From Vanilla planifolia (taxonomy: Eukaryota > Streptophyta > Magnoliopsida > Asparagales > Orchidaceae), in the NCBI GenBank assembly GCA_023846275.1, contig CM043870.1, forward strand, positions 4,277,527-4,341,526: a stretch of 64,000 nucleotides of DNA, written 5' to 3'. Within the stretch, counting starts at the first letter, position 1. Every line of letters starts with the position of its first letter. The notes below the pieces were generated by a model, which searched no databases, had not been told where the DNA came from, and saw nothing but the letters and a program-made list of their open reading frames with translations. The translations under genes and the position numbers were made by a program. Positions 1 to 9,170 of the stretch are shown in pieces.

Positions 1-1266
1 GAATGTGAAAGGCACTTATCAAGTTTTTTATTTGTGCTTGCTCTGATTTCTGTGAATTCATTTATGTTCGAGACGTGTCATAAGTAAAGAAGAGCACTTA
101 CAACTTGCATCACATTATGAGATAAATAATTGTTCTTTGGTTATCTTGTAATGTTAAACTTAGAATTGACATACTTAATCTAGATTATCTGTGTGACATT
201 TATTTATCATTATGCAACAACTATTCTATCCTCTATGATATTTCAATAGTTTACATATGCCAAAGTCATTGATGACTATTACGAGGCAATCAAAGCCATC
301 ACTTGTCCTATCTTATGACCAAATAAGGTTATATGTGGCCACCTTTTCCTAACCAAGTTAATTGAAAGAGAAGAAATATAAGACAACGATTCTTATGAAA
401 GAGAGAAGATGTCATTTAGGGTGAGGGGGCTATCTTAGACTCTTTCTCCACATAATTTTATCAAAAAGTTTATAGCCTAGGTTTAGTTATTATAAGAAAA
501 ATTGACATATATGTGCTAAAGTTTTAACTTGATCAAATGTGATGAACAACAAAATGGTTATCTGTAGAGATCATAAACATAGAAGAAGACACCAAGATAA
601 AAGAGATGTAACAAATTAGGCTTATATTTACGAGGAAAGTAGAGAATATTTCATTGATCAAAGTAGTCACAATAAGGATATAAAAAATAGAGCAAAGAAT
701 ATTCTTTCTCAAATGTCAACTTACATATAAAATCTCATCACAAAAAGTTTTTCATATTTTTATCTAATCAAATAAATTCAACAAAGAGAAAAAATATCTA
801 AATAAAGAACATGTCACATATCTCAGTTCTCACATCAACAAAAGAATCACCAATATGCATTATAATAGTACCAAAAAATTCCAAATACTAAAACGAATAT
901 TGTCAAATTGCTTTCTTAAAAAATTCTATGAATGTTATGTTATTATGTTCATCTCTATTAAAATATTTTTTATAAGTAAAAACAATGAATATTTTAGAGA
1001 TATATCGCAAAACATTATTAAATTAACATCTTTCGAACTTATTATAATAAATTCAATTTTAAATATTCAAACATTAAATTTATTTTTTAAAACAAATAAT
1101 ATCTTAAATATCAATTTTGGATAATCAATTTTAAGACAAATCTTATCGAGTTATCAAGTATTTCTCGAACTGTTAAGCTAATAAAGAATTATTTTGTGGT
1201 GGCCCTCTCAGGTATTTCCCATGGAGTAGCATTCTTTTTTGTTTTGCAGCTTTCTTCCAGCCCTAA
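1..1266. other. AT-rich stretch without recognisable gene
   Basis: No conserved coding motif, RNA gene or repeat family was recognised. The open frame at 855-1124 is low-complexity (Ile, Asn, Lys, Phe) and looks like chance AT-rich sequence. This may be spacer, or intron of the pentapeptide-repeat gene whose last exon lies at 2765-2988. Confidence 0.4.
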
Positions 1267-1270
1267 ATGC

Positions 1271-1462
1271 TTTGCTGCTTTACTGCATCTCACAGTTTTT
1301 CTATTCAACATATTGCTAGCATTCTAATTTATCTTGAAACCCCACTTAAGTCAGTATGTTTCGTGATTTGCTGCTTTACTGCATCTCACTGTTTTTCTAT
1401 TCAACATATTGCTAGCATTCTAATTTATCTTGAAACCCCACTTAAGTCAGTATGTTTCGTGA
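1271..1462. repeat. 96-bp tandem duplication
   Basis: Two head-to-tail copies, 1271-1366 and 1367-1462, start with the same TTTGCTGCTTTACTGCATCT stretch and end in GTTTCGTGA. By eye they differ at one position (cacag versus cactg), so the duplication is recent. The unit is a multiple of three, so one open frame runs through both copies, but the peptide resembles no family I know and coding is not claimed. Confidence 0.9.
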
Positions 1463-1531
1463 CGTACCGAAAAAGTTGAAGGTTTCTTGTGCTGAAAGCT
1501 GATTTTGGAAACATCAGGCAGCCCTTAAGTT

Positions 1532-2055
1532 GATGATAGGAGAATGTTTGATAGTGAAGTAGATGGGATACTTCATAAGTTTTAGAATGAAAGAGGAATT
1601 CTTACCATTTCCCTGTGTTCTTTTGATGTCATGATTAAGATAGCTTGGTTACATGGTTGTTTGAATTCACTTCATGTTGGGCTCTTCCATGAAAAAATTG
1701 GGAACTCTTTTCCATCCTTGTTACGAGAGATGCATCATATGAAGACCCAAGGAGAATGTTTGATAGTGAAGTAGATGAGATGCTTCATAAGTTTTGGAAC
1801 GAAAGAGGAATTCTTACTATTTTCCTGTGTTCTCTTGATGATAGGAGAATGTTTGATAGTGAAAGTAGATGAGACACTCAATAAGTTTTGGAACGAAAGA
1901 GGAATTCTTACCATTTTCCTATGTTCTTTTGATGTCGTGATTAAGGTAACTTGGTCACATGGTTGTTTGAATTCACTTCATGTTGAGCTCTTCCATGAAA
2001 ACATTGGAAACTCTTTTTCATCCTTGTTAAGAGAGATGCATATATGAAGACCCGA
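1532..2055. repeat. A-B-A-A-B compound tandem repeat
   Basis: Unit A (about 95 bp, with AGGAGAATGTTTGATAGTGA and GAAAGAGGAATTCTTAC) occurs near 1532-1628, 1750-1836 and 1837-1934. Unit B (about 121 bp, with CATGGTTGTTTGAATTCACT) occurs at about 1629-1749 and 1935-2055. The order is A1-B1-A2-A3-B2, so a larger A-B block was duplicated and one A was duplicated again. Copies differ by several percent and by small indels. One frame of A and B reads through as protein-like sequence, but I recognise no family. Confidence 0.85.
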
Positions 2056-2764
2056 GGATAAACCCAAATATTCTTAATTGGAGAACATCCAATAATCTTA
2101 TAACTAATTCTATGATAAAATCCAAGAGCTAATAAGGGTGATAGAGTCAACAATGATGATAGAACTGATAGTTGATAAGACGAAGCAACATGTGGATTGA
2201 TAGATAAAGAAGATAGTTTTATTTGTGAAAAAATTTGTTGATTGTAATTGAGAATGAGTTTATTTTTGTATGATAACTTGAAAATGATGTTATAATTTTA
2301 ATATTTGATTATTGTAACTTTTATTTATATTATTAAAATTTTATATTATTGAATGTCTATTTAAATATATATAAAGATTATATTCATTTAAAAGGATATT
2401 AGACAAAACATTGACTCATATATTGTAATTATCCCTCTAACATTAAGGTCAAATATTGGTTTCATTATATACGCCTTTAGGTAAATACCTTATAACTCAA
2501 ATGCTTAATTGTAGTTTGGAGTCTTTATTCTTTTTAGTGCCTCATTTAATTTCATATGAAGTCATAAATGTTTAGAAACTACTAATTGCTTTCTTTGGTT
2601 TTTTTTTTTTTTAACTACGTAGAACCAAGTGCTTCATTTATTGATTCTTGCTACATTAAAATTATAAAAATTGATTTATTATTTAAAAAATCATACCAAA
2701 ATAGCTTTCCAAAGGCGATTTTCAAACCTAATTATTTCAGATGCTTGGCAACCTTACCTTGCAG
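2056..2764 (+). other. Probable intron upstream of the pentapeptide exon
   Basis: AT-rich sequence with no coding signal, ending in a usable acceptor (CTTACCTTGCAG, AG at 2763-2764). A second acceptor-like site, ATTATTTCAG, ends at 2740 and would add eight codons. The rest of the gene must lie further upstream. I saw no pentapeptide-like exon between 1 and 2740. Confidence 0.5.
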
Positions 2765-2988
2765 GTGTGGATTTTTCAAACGCAGTAATTGATCGGGTTA
2801 ACTTCGGGAAAGCCAATCTACAGGGAGCAGTATTCAAGAACACAGTTTTGTCGGGCTCCACATTTGAGGACGCTCAACTCCAGGATGCAGTGTTTGAAGA
2901 TACCATAATAGGGTACGTCGATCTCCAGAAGCTATGCGCAAATCCCACCATTACTGAGGTCGGAAGAGCAGAGTTGGGATGCAGGTAA
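2765..2988 (+). CDS. Thylakoid-lumen pentapeptide-repeat protein, last exon (partial)
   Basis: This is the 3'-terminal coding exon of a protein resembling the plant thylakoid lumenal 15-17 kDa pentapeptide-repeat family. The peptide begins GVDFSNAVIDRVNF and continues with five-residue repeats of the A(D/N)LxX type (KANLQ, GAVFK, DAQLQ, DAVFE). It ends with IGYVDLQKLC and a terminal GCR before the TAA at 2986-2988. The two cysteines near the end match the conserved lumenal C-terminus. Such proteins form a right-handed quadrilateral beta-helix in the lumen; their role is not well defined. The transit peptide and first repeats are not visible here and presumably lie to the left of the window. 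The acceptor at 2764 is preferred; 2740 is an alternative. Confidence 0.8.
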
Positions 2989-3088
2989 GCGTCGCAAGAT
3001 TCTGTTTGTGCTTCTTTAGGTTGGTTGAAGTTACAATTGGATATTGAGGAAGGTCAACAGATTAGTATTTCGCAAATCATATGCATTA

Positions 3089-3160
3089 GGGCGTTTGGTC
3101 TAGTGGTATGATTCTTGCTTTGGGTGCAAGAGGTCGCGAGTTCGATTCTCGCAACGCCCC
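3089..3160 (+). tRNA. tRNA-Pro (anticodon UGG)
   Basis: A complete 72-nt cloverleaf without intron. The acceptor stem pairs GGGCGTT (3089-3095) with AACGCCC (3153-3159), with discriminator C at 3160. The anticodon stem CTTGC/GCAAG encloses loop TTTGGGT, with TGG at 3121-3123. Internal promoters are present: A box TGGTCTAGTGG (3096-3106) and B box GTTCGATTC (3140-3148). It starts 100 bp after the stop codon of the pentapeptide gene, on the same strand, so it may sit in or just beyond that gene's 3' UTR. Confidence 0.97.
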
Positions 3161-3163
3161 ATA

Positions 3164-3170
3164 TTTTTTT
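3164..3170 (+). terminator. RNA polymerase III terminator of tRNA-Pro
   Basis: A run of seven T begins four bases after the tRNA 3' end, as expected for Pol III termination. Confidence 0.85.
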
Positions 3171-4080
3171 CTTACATCAATTTATTATATCTGATATTAT
3201 AATACTTAAAAACCATTTTAACCAATAAATATTTTCTTAACTGAGAAGCAAGTTTATATGGACGTGTTTCAACAATTATAATAACATTTGCAGTAAAAGA
3301 ATAGAATATTTTGATAACATTCTATTTTTTTTGCTTTTATAAGTTACATCATTTTATATATGATATTATAATACTTAAAGCCTTTTTTAACTAATGAATA
3401 TTTACTTAATCGTGAAATAAATTAATAGGAATGTGTTTAAACTATTATAATAAAATTTGCATTAAGCGAATAGAATATTTTTATAGCATTTTTTTTGTTT
3501 TTATAAGCTTATTGAAATTTTTCAAGAAATAATTTTAACTAGTTTTGATGACTTGATTGACTTCTTCCCAAAGTTTTTTATAAATAAGTTAGAAAAAAAA
3601 TAGTTTTTCTAAATATAATTTAAGGATATATTTATTATTTTGTTTAATAAATGATATTTGATATTTAAATTAATCTTTTATATTTATATTTCACATTATT
3701 TAGATGATAAAATTATATATTTATTTTTTCATTAGTAATAAAATGAGTAACACAACGAGAATAATAATTGATAATTTTATGAATGTGATGTTCTTAATAA
3801 CCTAACAATGTTAGAAAATGAAGTTTATAATAGGAAAGATTAATAAATATATCTTCAAGTTTTATCGGTACATAATTAATAATTAAAAAAAGTTTTTGAA
3901 GGTGAAATTTTATGCAAAAGTAATTAAAGATTATATTTGTAATTTCAGTTTTAAAATAATTTTTTAAAAGTTTTTTACAAACTAAAAGTCATATAAAAAT
4001 ATGTTTTACAAAAATTTTATTTTCTCACATTGAACATTTTTTTAAATAATAAATTACATATAAAAAAACATTGAATGTAT
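3171..4080. other. AT-rich intergenic spacer
   Basis: No gene or conserved element seen. The motif 'gatattataatacttaaa' followed by similar downstream sequence occurs near 3192 and 3362, suggesting an old local duplication of about 170 bp. Confidence 0.5.
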
Positions 4081-4244
4081 GATATATATATATATATATA
4101 TAAAACTGCCTAAAATAATATCTGAAATTTAAATAATACAAAGAAATTCAACCATCTGCATAATAATATTTTAACAACTAAATGACCAACCATAAACTCC
4201 TCTTTGGATGTTGGCACGTGAATGCTGGAATCCGAAAACCCTAA
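4081..4244 (+). promoter_or_regulatory. Promoter region with TATA, G-box and telo-box
   Basis: An (AT)n run ends in TATATAAAAC at about 4094-4106 and could serve as a TATA box. It is followed by a palindromic CACGTG at 4215-4220 and AAACCCTAA at 4236-4244. The last is the plant telo-box, common in promoters and leaders of translation-related and organelle-biogenesis genes. The transcription start is not determined. Confidence 0.45.
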
Positions 4245-4450
4245 ACTCCAGTTTTGGAATCTACTCCTCTTCCAACTAGGTTAACCAAATCCATCGGCGA
4301 TGATAGTCAAACTGTCCCCTTGGACGCTCGGTGGTTTTCGCTGCTGTTAGTCATCGGAGCGTATCGTCTGCGAACCTTCTTTTTTGGGCTGCATCTCCCT
4401 TCCTACTTTCTCAGCAGGGGGGAGAGCTACAGAGTTCAGGGGAGAGGACG

Positions 4451-4619
4451 GTATGGAAGAAAAGTTTAGTTTCACTTGAATGTGATTGGATGCTAAGTTT
4501 TTAAGCTCCGCAGTTGTTTAGCCTTTTGGCGGATAACTATGTTATTCACCAAAAGCTTAGTATTTTTGATAGATTTTTTTGGTTTCCGTAAGTTGATGAA
4601 TAGTTTGTTGCTTCACCAG
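4451..4619 (+). other. Possible 5' UTR intron
   Basis: After a GC-rich leader, GACG|GTATGG could be a donor near 4451, and TTGCTTCACCAG an acceptor ending near 4619. The sequence between is T-rich. Removing it would give a short leader before the start codon at 4659. The splice sites are inferred from sequence only. Confidence 0.35.
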
Positions 4620-4640
4620 ATACTTCCTATCAATCATCAA

Positions 4641-4652
4641 ATGCATCGGTAA
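4641..4652 (+). other. Minimal upstream ORF (Met-His-Arg-stop)
   Basis: ATG CAT CGG TAA ends six bases before the main start codon at 4659. If it lies in the mature leader, it would have to be bypassed or followed by reinitiation, so it may dampen translation of the downstream protein. Confidence 0.5.
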
Positions 4653-4658
4653 TAGAAA

Positions 4659-4947
4659 ATGAGCATAAGAGTAGCCTTTAGGAGCTTTATGCGCCCTCTG
4701 TCAGCAAGAAGGCTCCTTCCATTTTCTGGCAGATCACCTGATGCAGGGGCCCTTTTGTCGCAAGCAGAACATTCCCAATTCTTTCGAACGCCTATCGTCT
4801 GCAGTTGGCCTTTGGGAACCTCTTGGAAAGAATTTTTCTCTACTTCAACAGGGGGTGCTGCTTTTCAAGGCTTAACTGATAATCGTTTTCCCAAGAGGAG
4901 GCCTGGAACGAAGCCTAAAAGAAAGAGAGCAAGCTTCAAACCTCCAG
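4659..4947 (+). CDS. Mitochondrial basic protein, exon 1
   Basis: Residues 1-96 plus the first base of codon 97. The start ATG is the first in-frame ATG after a stop-containing leader and opens directly into the targeting sequence. The donor is CTCCAG|GTCTAA. The exon is clearly more GC-rich than its flanks. Confidence 0.85.
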
Positions 4948-7900
4948 GTCTAAAGGTTTTCAGCTCATTGCAATATTATTATGGAAAACTGATGTTAGAA
5001 ACGCCTTTATGCGCTTTTCCAGCTGTTTGCAGTGCTTACTGGAACGAACTTGCTTGACTGCAAATATTTTGATATGTGTAATCATGTTGTTATGCTCTAA
5101 GTTTCTCCTGTATTTATTGCATATCTCAGGAAAAGATCCTGAAACTTTAAAACAACAGAAAAATTCTTATCATCCCTTAAATTTGTGTGCAGCCTCTTGG
5201 CGATTCTTGAAATCTCTCTTCAGATGGTCACAGCATTTAAAGCACCTTCAGCTTAATAACCCCTGCTTATATGACTAACTAATGCTTCCCACTCCATGCT
5301 TGTTAGATCTAGTGTGCTCTCGAGAAGGTTTTGTGAACAACAAAGCTTGTTGTTATCATGTTCTAACTCAATGTCTGAGTTGTAATCAGTGTCAATGACT
5401 ATTTTCCTTGAACCCTTCCTGCCAAGCAAACTACAGTCACTCCATGATTTCTGAAAACTCAGTGTCAACTATATGGCAGCTTCCAATTTTTATTCAAAAG
5501 TTGGCTCTAAACATGAGTTCAGAATGCCAAGTGACAACCCAAACCGTGGAATTGCCTGTGAAATTTTAATTGTTCTAATGGCTAATGCAAGAGTTCTGAG
5601 AGGCACTACTACTTGTTTAGTTCCTACATATAATTATTATGATTCTCTTTTGTGTCAAATAATTCCTATGGCTTGTGCATAGATTATTCTTGGAAAATAT
5701 TAGATGATATGGCCTTCACTCATTGATTGCACCATGCATGAAATTGTTTTTAACAGCTTGTTGGTCTCTTAAGTTTTATTTATAAAAAATATGAAATAGT
5801 TGAGTTTGAGTTGAATCTCGATCCTTTCATTAGAAAGTTGGTATTAATGAAATTTTTCTAATTTTTTTAGTTGAAAATAGAAGGAGAGCCTTGGAGGTTG
5901 TAGGTTCAAAACAACCTCTTGTAGAAATGAGGGAGTTTTGTAACGTCAAGCGACCTTGTTTAATTAAAAATCAACATCATTTGTAATTTTTTTGAAGTGT
6001 CCATAATGAAATTGATTTTGTTTGTAACGTTGGTTTGCTGTTCCCCTTTGTAAATGTAGGTATGTTTACACCTATCAAGTTTTTCTTGAGCCAAGATGGA
6101 AAAATTGTAATTATACAAATTTTTTATTTGTTTAACATGCTAATATACCCAAGTTATATGAATAGTTATTTCTTAAAAGATTGCTGAATTGATAGTCCAA
6201 GGGCATCGTAGAAGGATGAAATGCTTATAGCAACCGATCAATTTTCTAGCTGATATTGTAAGCATGTGGCATTCCTCAACTTAGGCATTCTTAGGCATAG
6301 TGGTGCCTAAGACTTAGCAGGAGGAATGTAGCAAGAATTTTGTAGATGCAACTTTAGGGGCATATGAACAATTGATGTGGTGTTTTATAGTGCAAAAAGA
6401 AGATGTTATTACTCATCAAGTGATTCATTGAGTTAATAGTGTTTTCAAGTTAATTCATGGTAGATGTTAAGTAGTGAATTTGATAAATGTCTATCAAGAT
6501 GGTGACTGATTGGTTGGCACACATTTTCAAATATTATGGTATGTTGGCTCAATAAGTATTGTTTGAGTATGCCATACATGAAAGGCATCTATGTTACATC
6601 ATGTCAAAAAGTTTATAACTTATGATAAGGAAGGACATCATATTATGTCTGATGTGTACCGTGCATGCATTATGATTAGTTATTGCCATAAAGTGTTTGT
6701 TTTTCTTTTCTAATGATGGGATGGCTTGGGGGATTTATTTTCTATAGTTAACTAGATTTGTGAAGTTTGTATAAGTACTACCAGACAAGTTATTTGTCAG
6801 TAACAAGGTATATCTGGATGACGAATCTGTTGCCGTTAGTTGATACCTCTTGAAAACCAACACCTTAAGAATCCCACACTCATCTCCAACTCTAATGGAA
6901 TTACTGGTCACCTTGTTCTGCTTCCTTCATCGATTTGTAAGCAAGACCCACGGCTCAACTTCACCTCCATTCGTGTCTTGTTGTTGGACAAATAAAAAAA
7001 TGGTGTTCACCTTTTTACTAGTATTCACAATAAACTTTGTCCTTGATCAACTACCCAAGCTAGTGGGAGGGGGTGGCCTTGCTGTGGAGCACTTAACATT
7101 ACCAACTGAGCTAGGGGGAACCCTCATTAGCTGCCAAGGAGGAAGCAAATTGCCAACTAGGGCACTGTGAGTCGTAATGGCCAACCTTACCATAAAATAA
7201 ATAAATAACAATACTGCATGGAGTGGCTCCTATTAGGTGTCCTCATCCCAATTCCTACCTTCAACTGCTTATTGAAATCCACTTTAACACAATCCCTCTC
7301 ATGTGGTCTACTCATTTAAGTTCTAACCTTAAAGAGCTTATTGAGATTCACCTCACCTCTCTTCATGCAAGATGTTAGCGAGCAACTGATAATGGAGTCT
7401 CTACTAATGACACAATCCTCACAATATTGTTGAACCCTAACAATAAAATGGTGGCCCCTGAAGTCTGGTCTATATTGGATGGACATATAAGTCAATGAAG
7501 GACATGTAAATTCTGAAAGTGAAAGGACGTGTAGATTCAGGAGGCCACGAATGCAACCTGAGGACTTAATCTGCAACAGTCCACAGCCCTCCCATAAGGA
7601 CCTCATCCCTACCCTTTACTTTCCCAAATTGACAAATGAAACAATTGCTTCTTACATCAAGCAGCTTGCAAAAGTCGAAGTACCCCAATTTCATGTGGTT
7701 TTCTGATGATAGGAAGTGGTAATGCATTCTTCTTCCAAACAGACACTCCACCAACGTTGTTTCTAATTTGGCCTGTACAAGTGTAATCTGATCCTTCAAA
7801 GCACCAGAGTTCCATCCATCGCGTGGTTGCACGATATGTTTACTGCTGTGAAATTCTCATAAAATTTCTATTTCCAAGGTCCATTTGAGGGTGGCCTCAC

Positions 7901-9170
7901 CCGCCTTCCCCTTCATAAGTATATTAACGGTCACGAGCATAGCAAATTTTGAAAAGATAATAACATTAATTTTGTGAAAGGCCATTAAAAGCATTTAATT
8001 GCAGGAACTTTGATTCACCTGGTCTCTTATCTTTTGTAATAAGAGACGAATACCTCTTCTAGCAAAGCAGTTATTTGACCTAGAGAAAGCGGCACTTTTG
8101 TGAACATGCAATTGTCTTAATGCCTGCCTGAGGCAGAGAATAGTGCTGTGCACTGTAAGCTGGAATGATCTAGTTCTTCACTTTCCCATGTCAAAGTGTT
8201 TTGTAAAATATTGCATAAAGGTATAAAAGAAGCATTATAAGAGTAAATAATTGCTCATGCGTATACCTAGGAGAAAATTTATAGAGTTTGGCATCAGAAA
8301 TTAGACTGAAGTTTGGAAAGTTTTGTAGATAAGCATCATGATAGTTATCAAGAAATGTTTTTACTGGTTTTATTTCGGGAATTCTTTAATTGAATGAAGT
8401 GATGCAGGCCCACATGCTTGGATACAATATGTTCCTGGGGAACCAATACCTAGCAGTCGTCCCAATGAAGGAAGTGTCACGGGAAGAAAACGGAGGAAGC
8501 GTATCATGCAAAGAAAGGCTTTTATATTGGTTTGTTTTATGTGAATCCCTTCTTCACAATTGTTAAGAGTTATGCAGTTATATGTTGCATTCTTTTGTTT
8601 AAGTGAATTCTCCTGCTGTCAGTCTTGTTTTTATTGTTTTATTGAATCAGTATGGAATTCTCTTTGAGATGTACTTGCAAGCCTAAACTTGTACGGAGTA
8701 GATGCGATCGATTATGTATTTTGGTGAAAACAGTTTTAACTTGTTCATTAACATTGGGGCATTCTGCCTTTAATTTCACAATTGATTGTCTGGATCTTTT
8801 AGTCCTTCAGGTTTTTTGTGGTTCTCAGTTATATGCAAACAAATAAAACAGTCATTTGTTTCAATCTTTAGAAGTCTGACTTTTTATATATTCACTTAAT
8901 CAAACCTGACTCTTGCATGCTGCCATTTTGTTTGGCTTCTTTTCTAATGCATTTTTCTTCGTTTTTCAATTGATAGTACTAATAGCTCTTTTTGGTAAAC
9001 AGACTGAGAAGAAGAAGAAACAAGAAGAGTGGAAAGTAGCCAAAAGGAAAAAGCGTATGGAGAGGATAGAAAGGAAAATGGCAGCAGTAGCTCGTGAAAA
9101 GGCATGGGCTGAAAGGCTGAAGGAACTTCAGCAGATAGATGCTCAAAAGAAGGCTGCAATGTCTTCATAA
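4659..9170 (+). CDS. Predicted mitochondrial basic protein (192 aa, three exons)
   Basis: Exons 4659-4947, 8408-8529 and 9003-9170 join in phase (289 + 122 + 168 nt) into a 192-residue protein ending in TAA. The N-terminus is a typical mitochondrial presequence: Arg at 4, 8, 12, 17, 18 and 25, no acidic residue before Asp28, and FFSTST near residues 59-64. Residues 79-90 form a very basic motif (KRRPGTKPKRKR), followed by PPGPHAWIQYVPGEPI at 95-110. The C-terminal third (about 138-192) is a highly charged Lys/Glu/Arg helix, possibly a coiled coil. It looks like an uncharacterised plant protein family. The basic patches suggest RNA or ribosome contact, but that is inference. The first intron is 3,460 bp and carries a LINE fragment. 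Confidence 0.85.
4948..8407 (+). other. Intron 1 of the mitochondrial-protein gene
   Basis: 3,460 bp bounded by GT and AG. Apart from the LINE ORF1 remnant at about 6850-7835, I saw only T-rich intronic sequence without conserved features. Confidence 0.7.
6850..7835 (-). mobile_element. LINE (L1-type) ORF1 remnant, antisense
   Basis: On the minus strand, about 7835-7565 reads as a DUF4283-like domain of plant L1 ORF1. It shows TTLVECLFGRRMHYHFL, then LLDVRSNCFICQFGKVKGRD and a GGLWTVAD motif, in the order seen in the family. A frame shift follows, and the next stretch contains RPDFRGHHF. Around 7000-6900, EPWVLLTNR resembles the GPW-(V/L)-V segment that follows the CCHC knuckle. Stops and shifts make it non-functional. 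No reverse transcriptase is nearby, so this is a truncated relic. Confidence 0.6.
8408..8529 (+). CDS. Mitochondrial basic protein, exon 2
   Basis: Acceptor GTGATGCAG at 8407. The exon completes Gly97 and encodes residues 98-137, including HAWIQYVPGEPI and the basic GRKRRKRIMQRKAF. The donor is TATTG|GTTTGT, leaving phase 0. Confidence 0.88.
9003..9170 (+). CDS. Mitochondrial basic protein, exon 3
   Basis: Acceptor GGTAAACAG at 9002. Residues 138-192 form a charged helical tail: TEKKKKQEEWKVAKRKKR, then a segment with REKAWAERLKELQQ, ending AAMSS and TAA. The frame continues exactly from exon 2. Confidence 0.88.
   Translation, partial: TEKKKKQEEWKVAKRKKRMERIERKMAAVAREKAWAERLKELQQIDAQKKAAMSS

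Noticed and set aside
855..1124. 89-codon open frame as a small gene
   Set aside because: Composition is that of random AT-rich DNA; no signal or homologue.
4254..4469. Open frame in the GC-rich leader of the mitochondrial-protein gene
   Set aside because: It begins at TTG rather than ATG, has no similarity to known proteins, and lies in a region better explained as 5' UTR.
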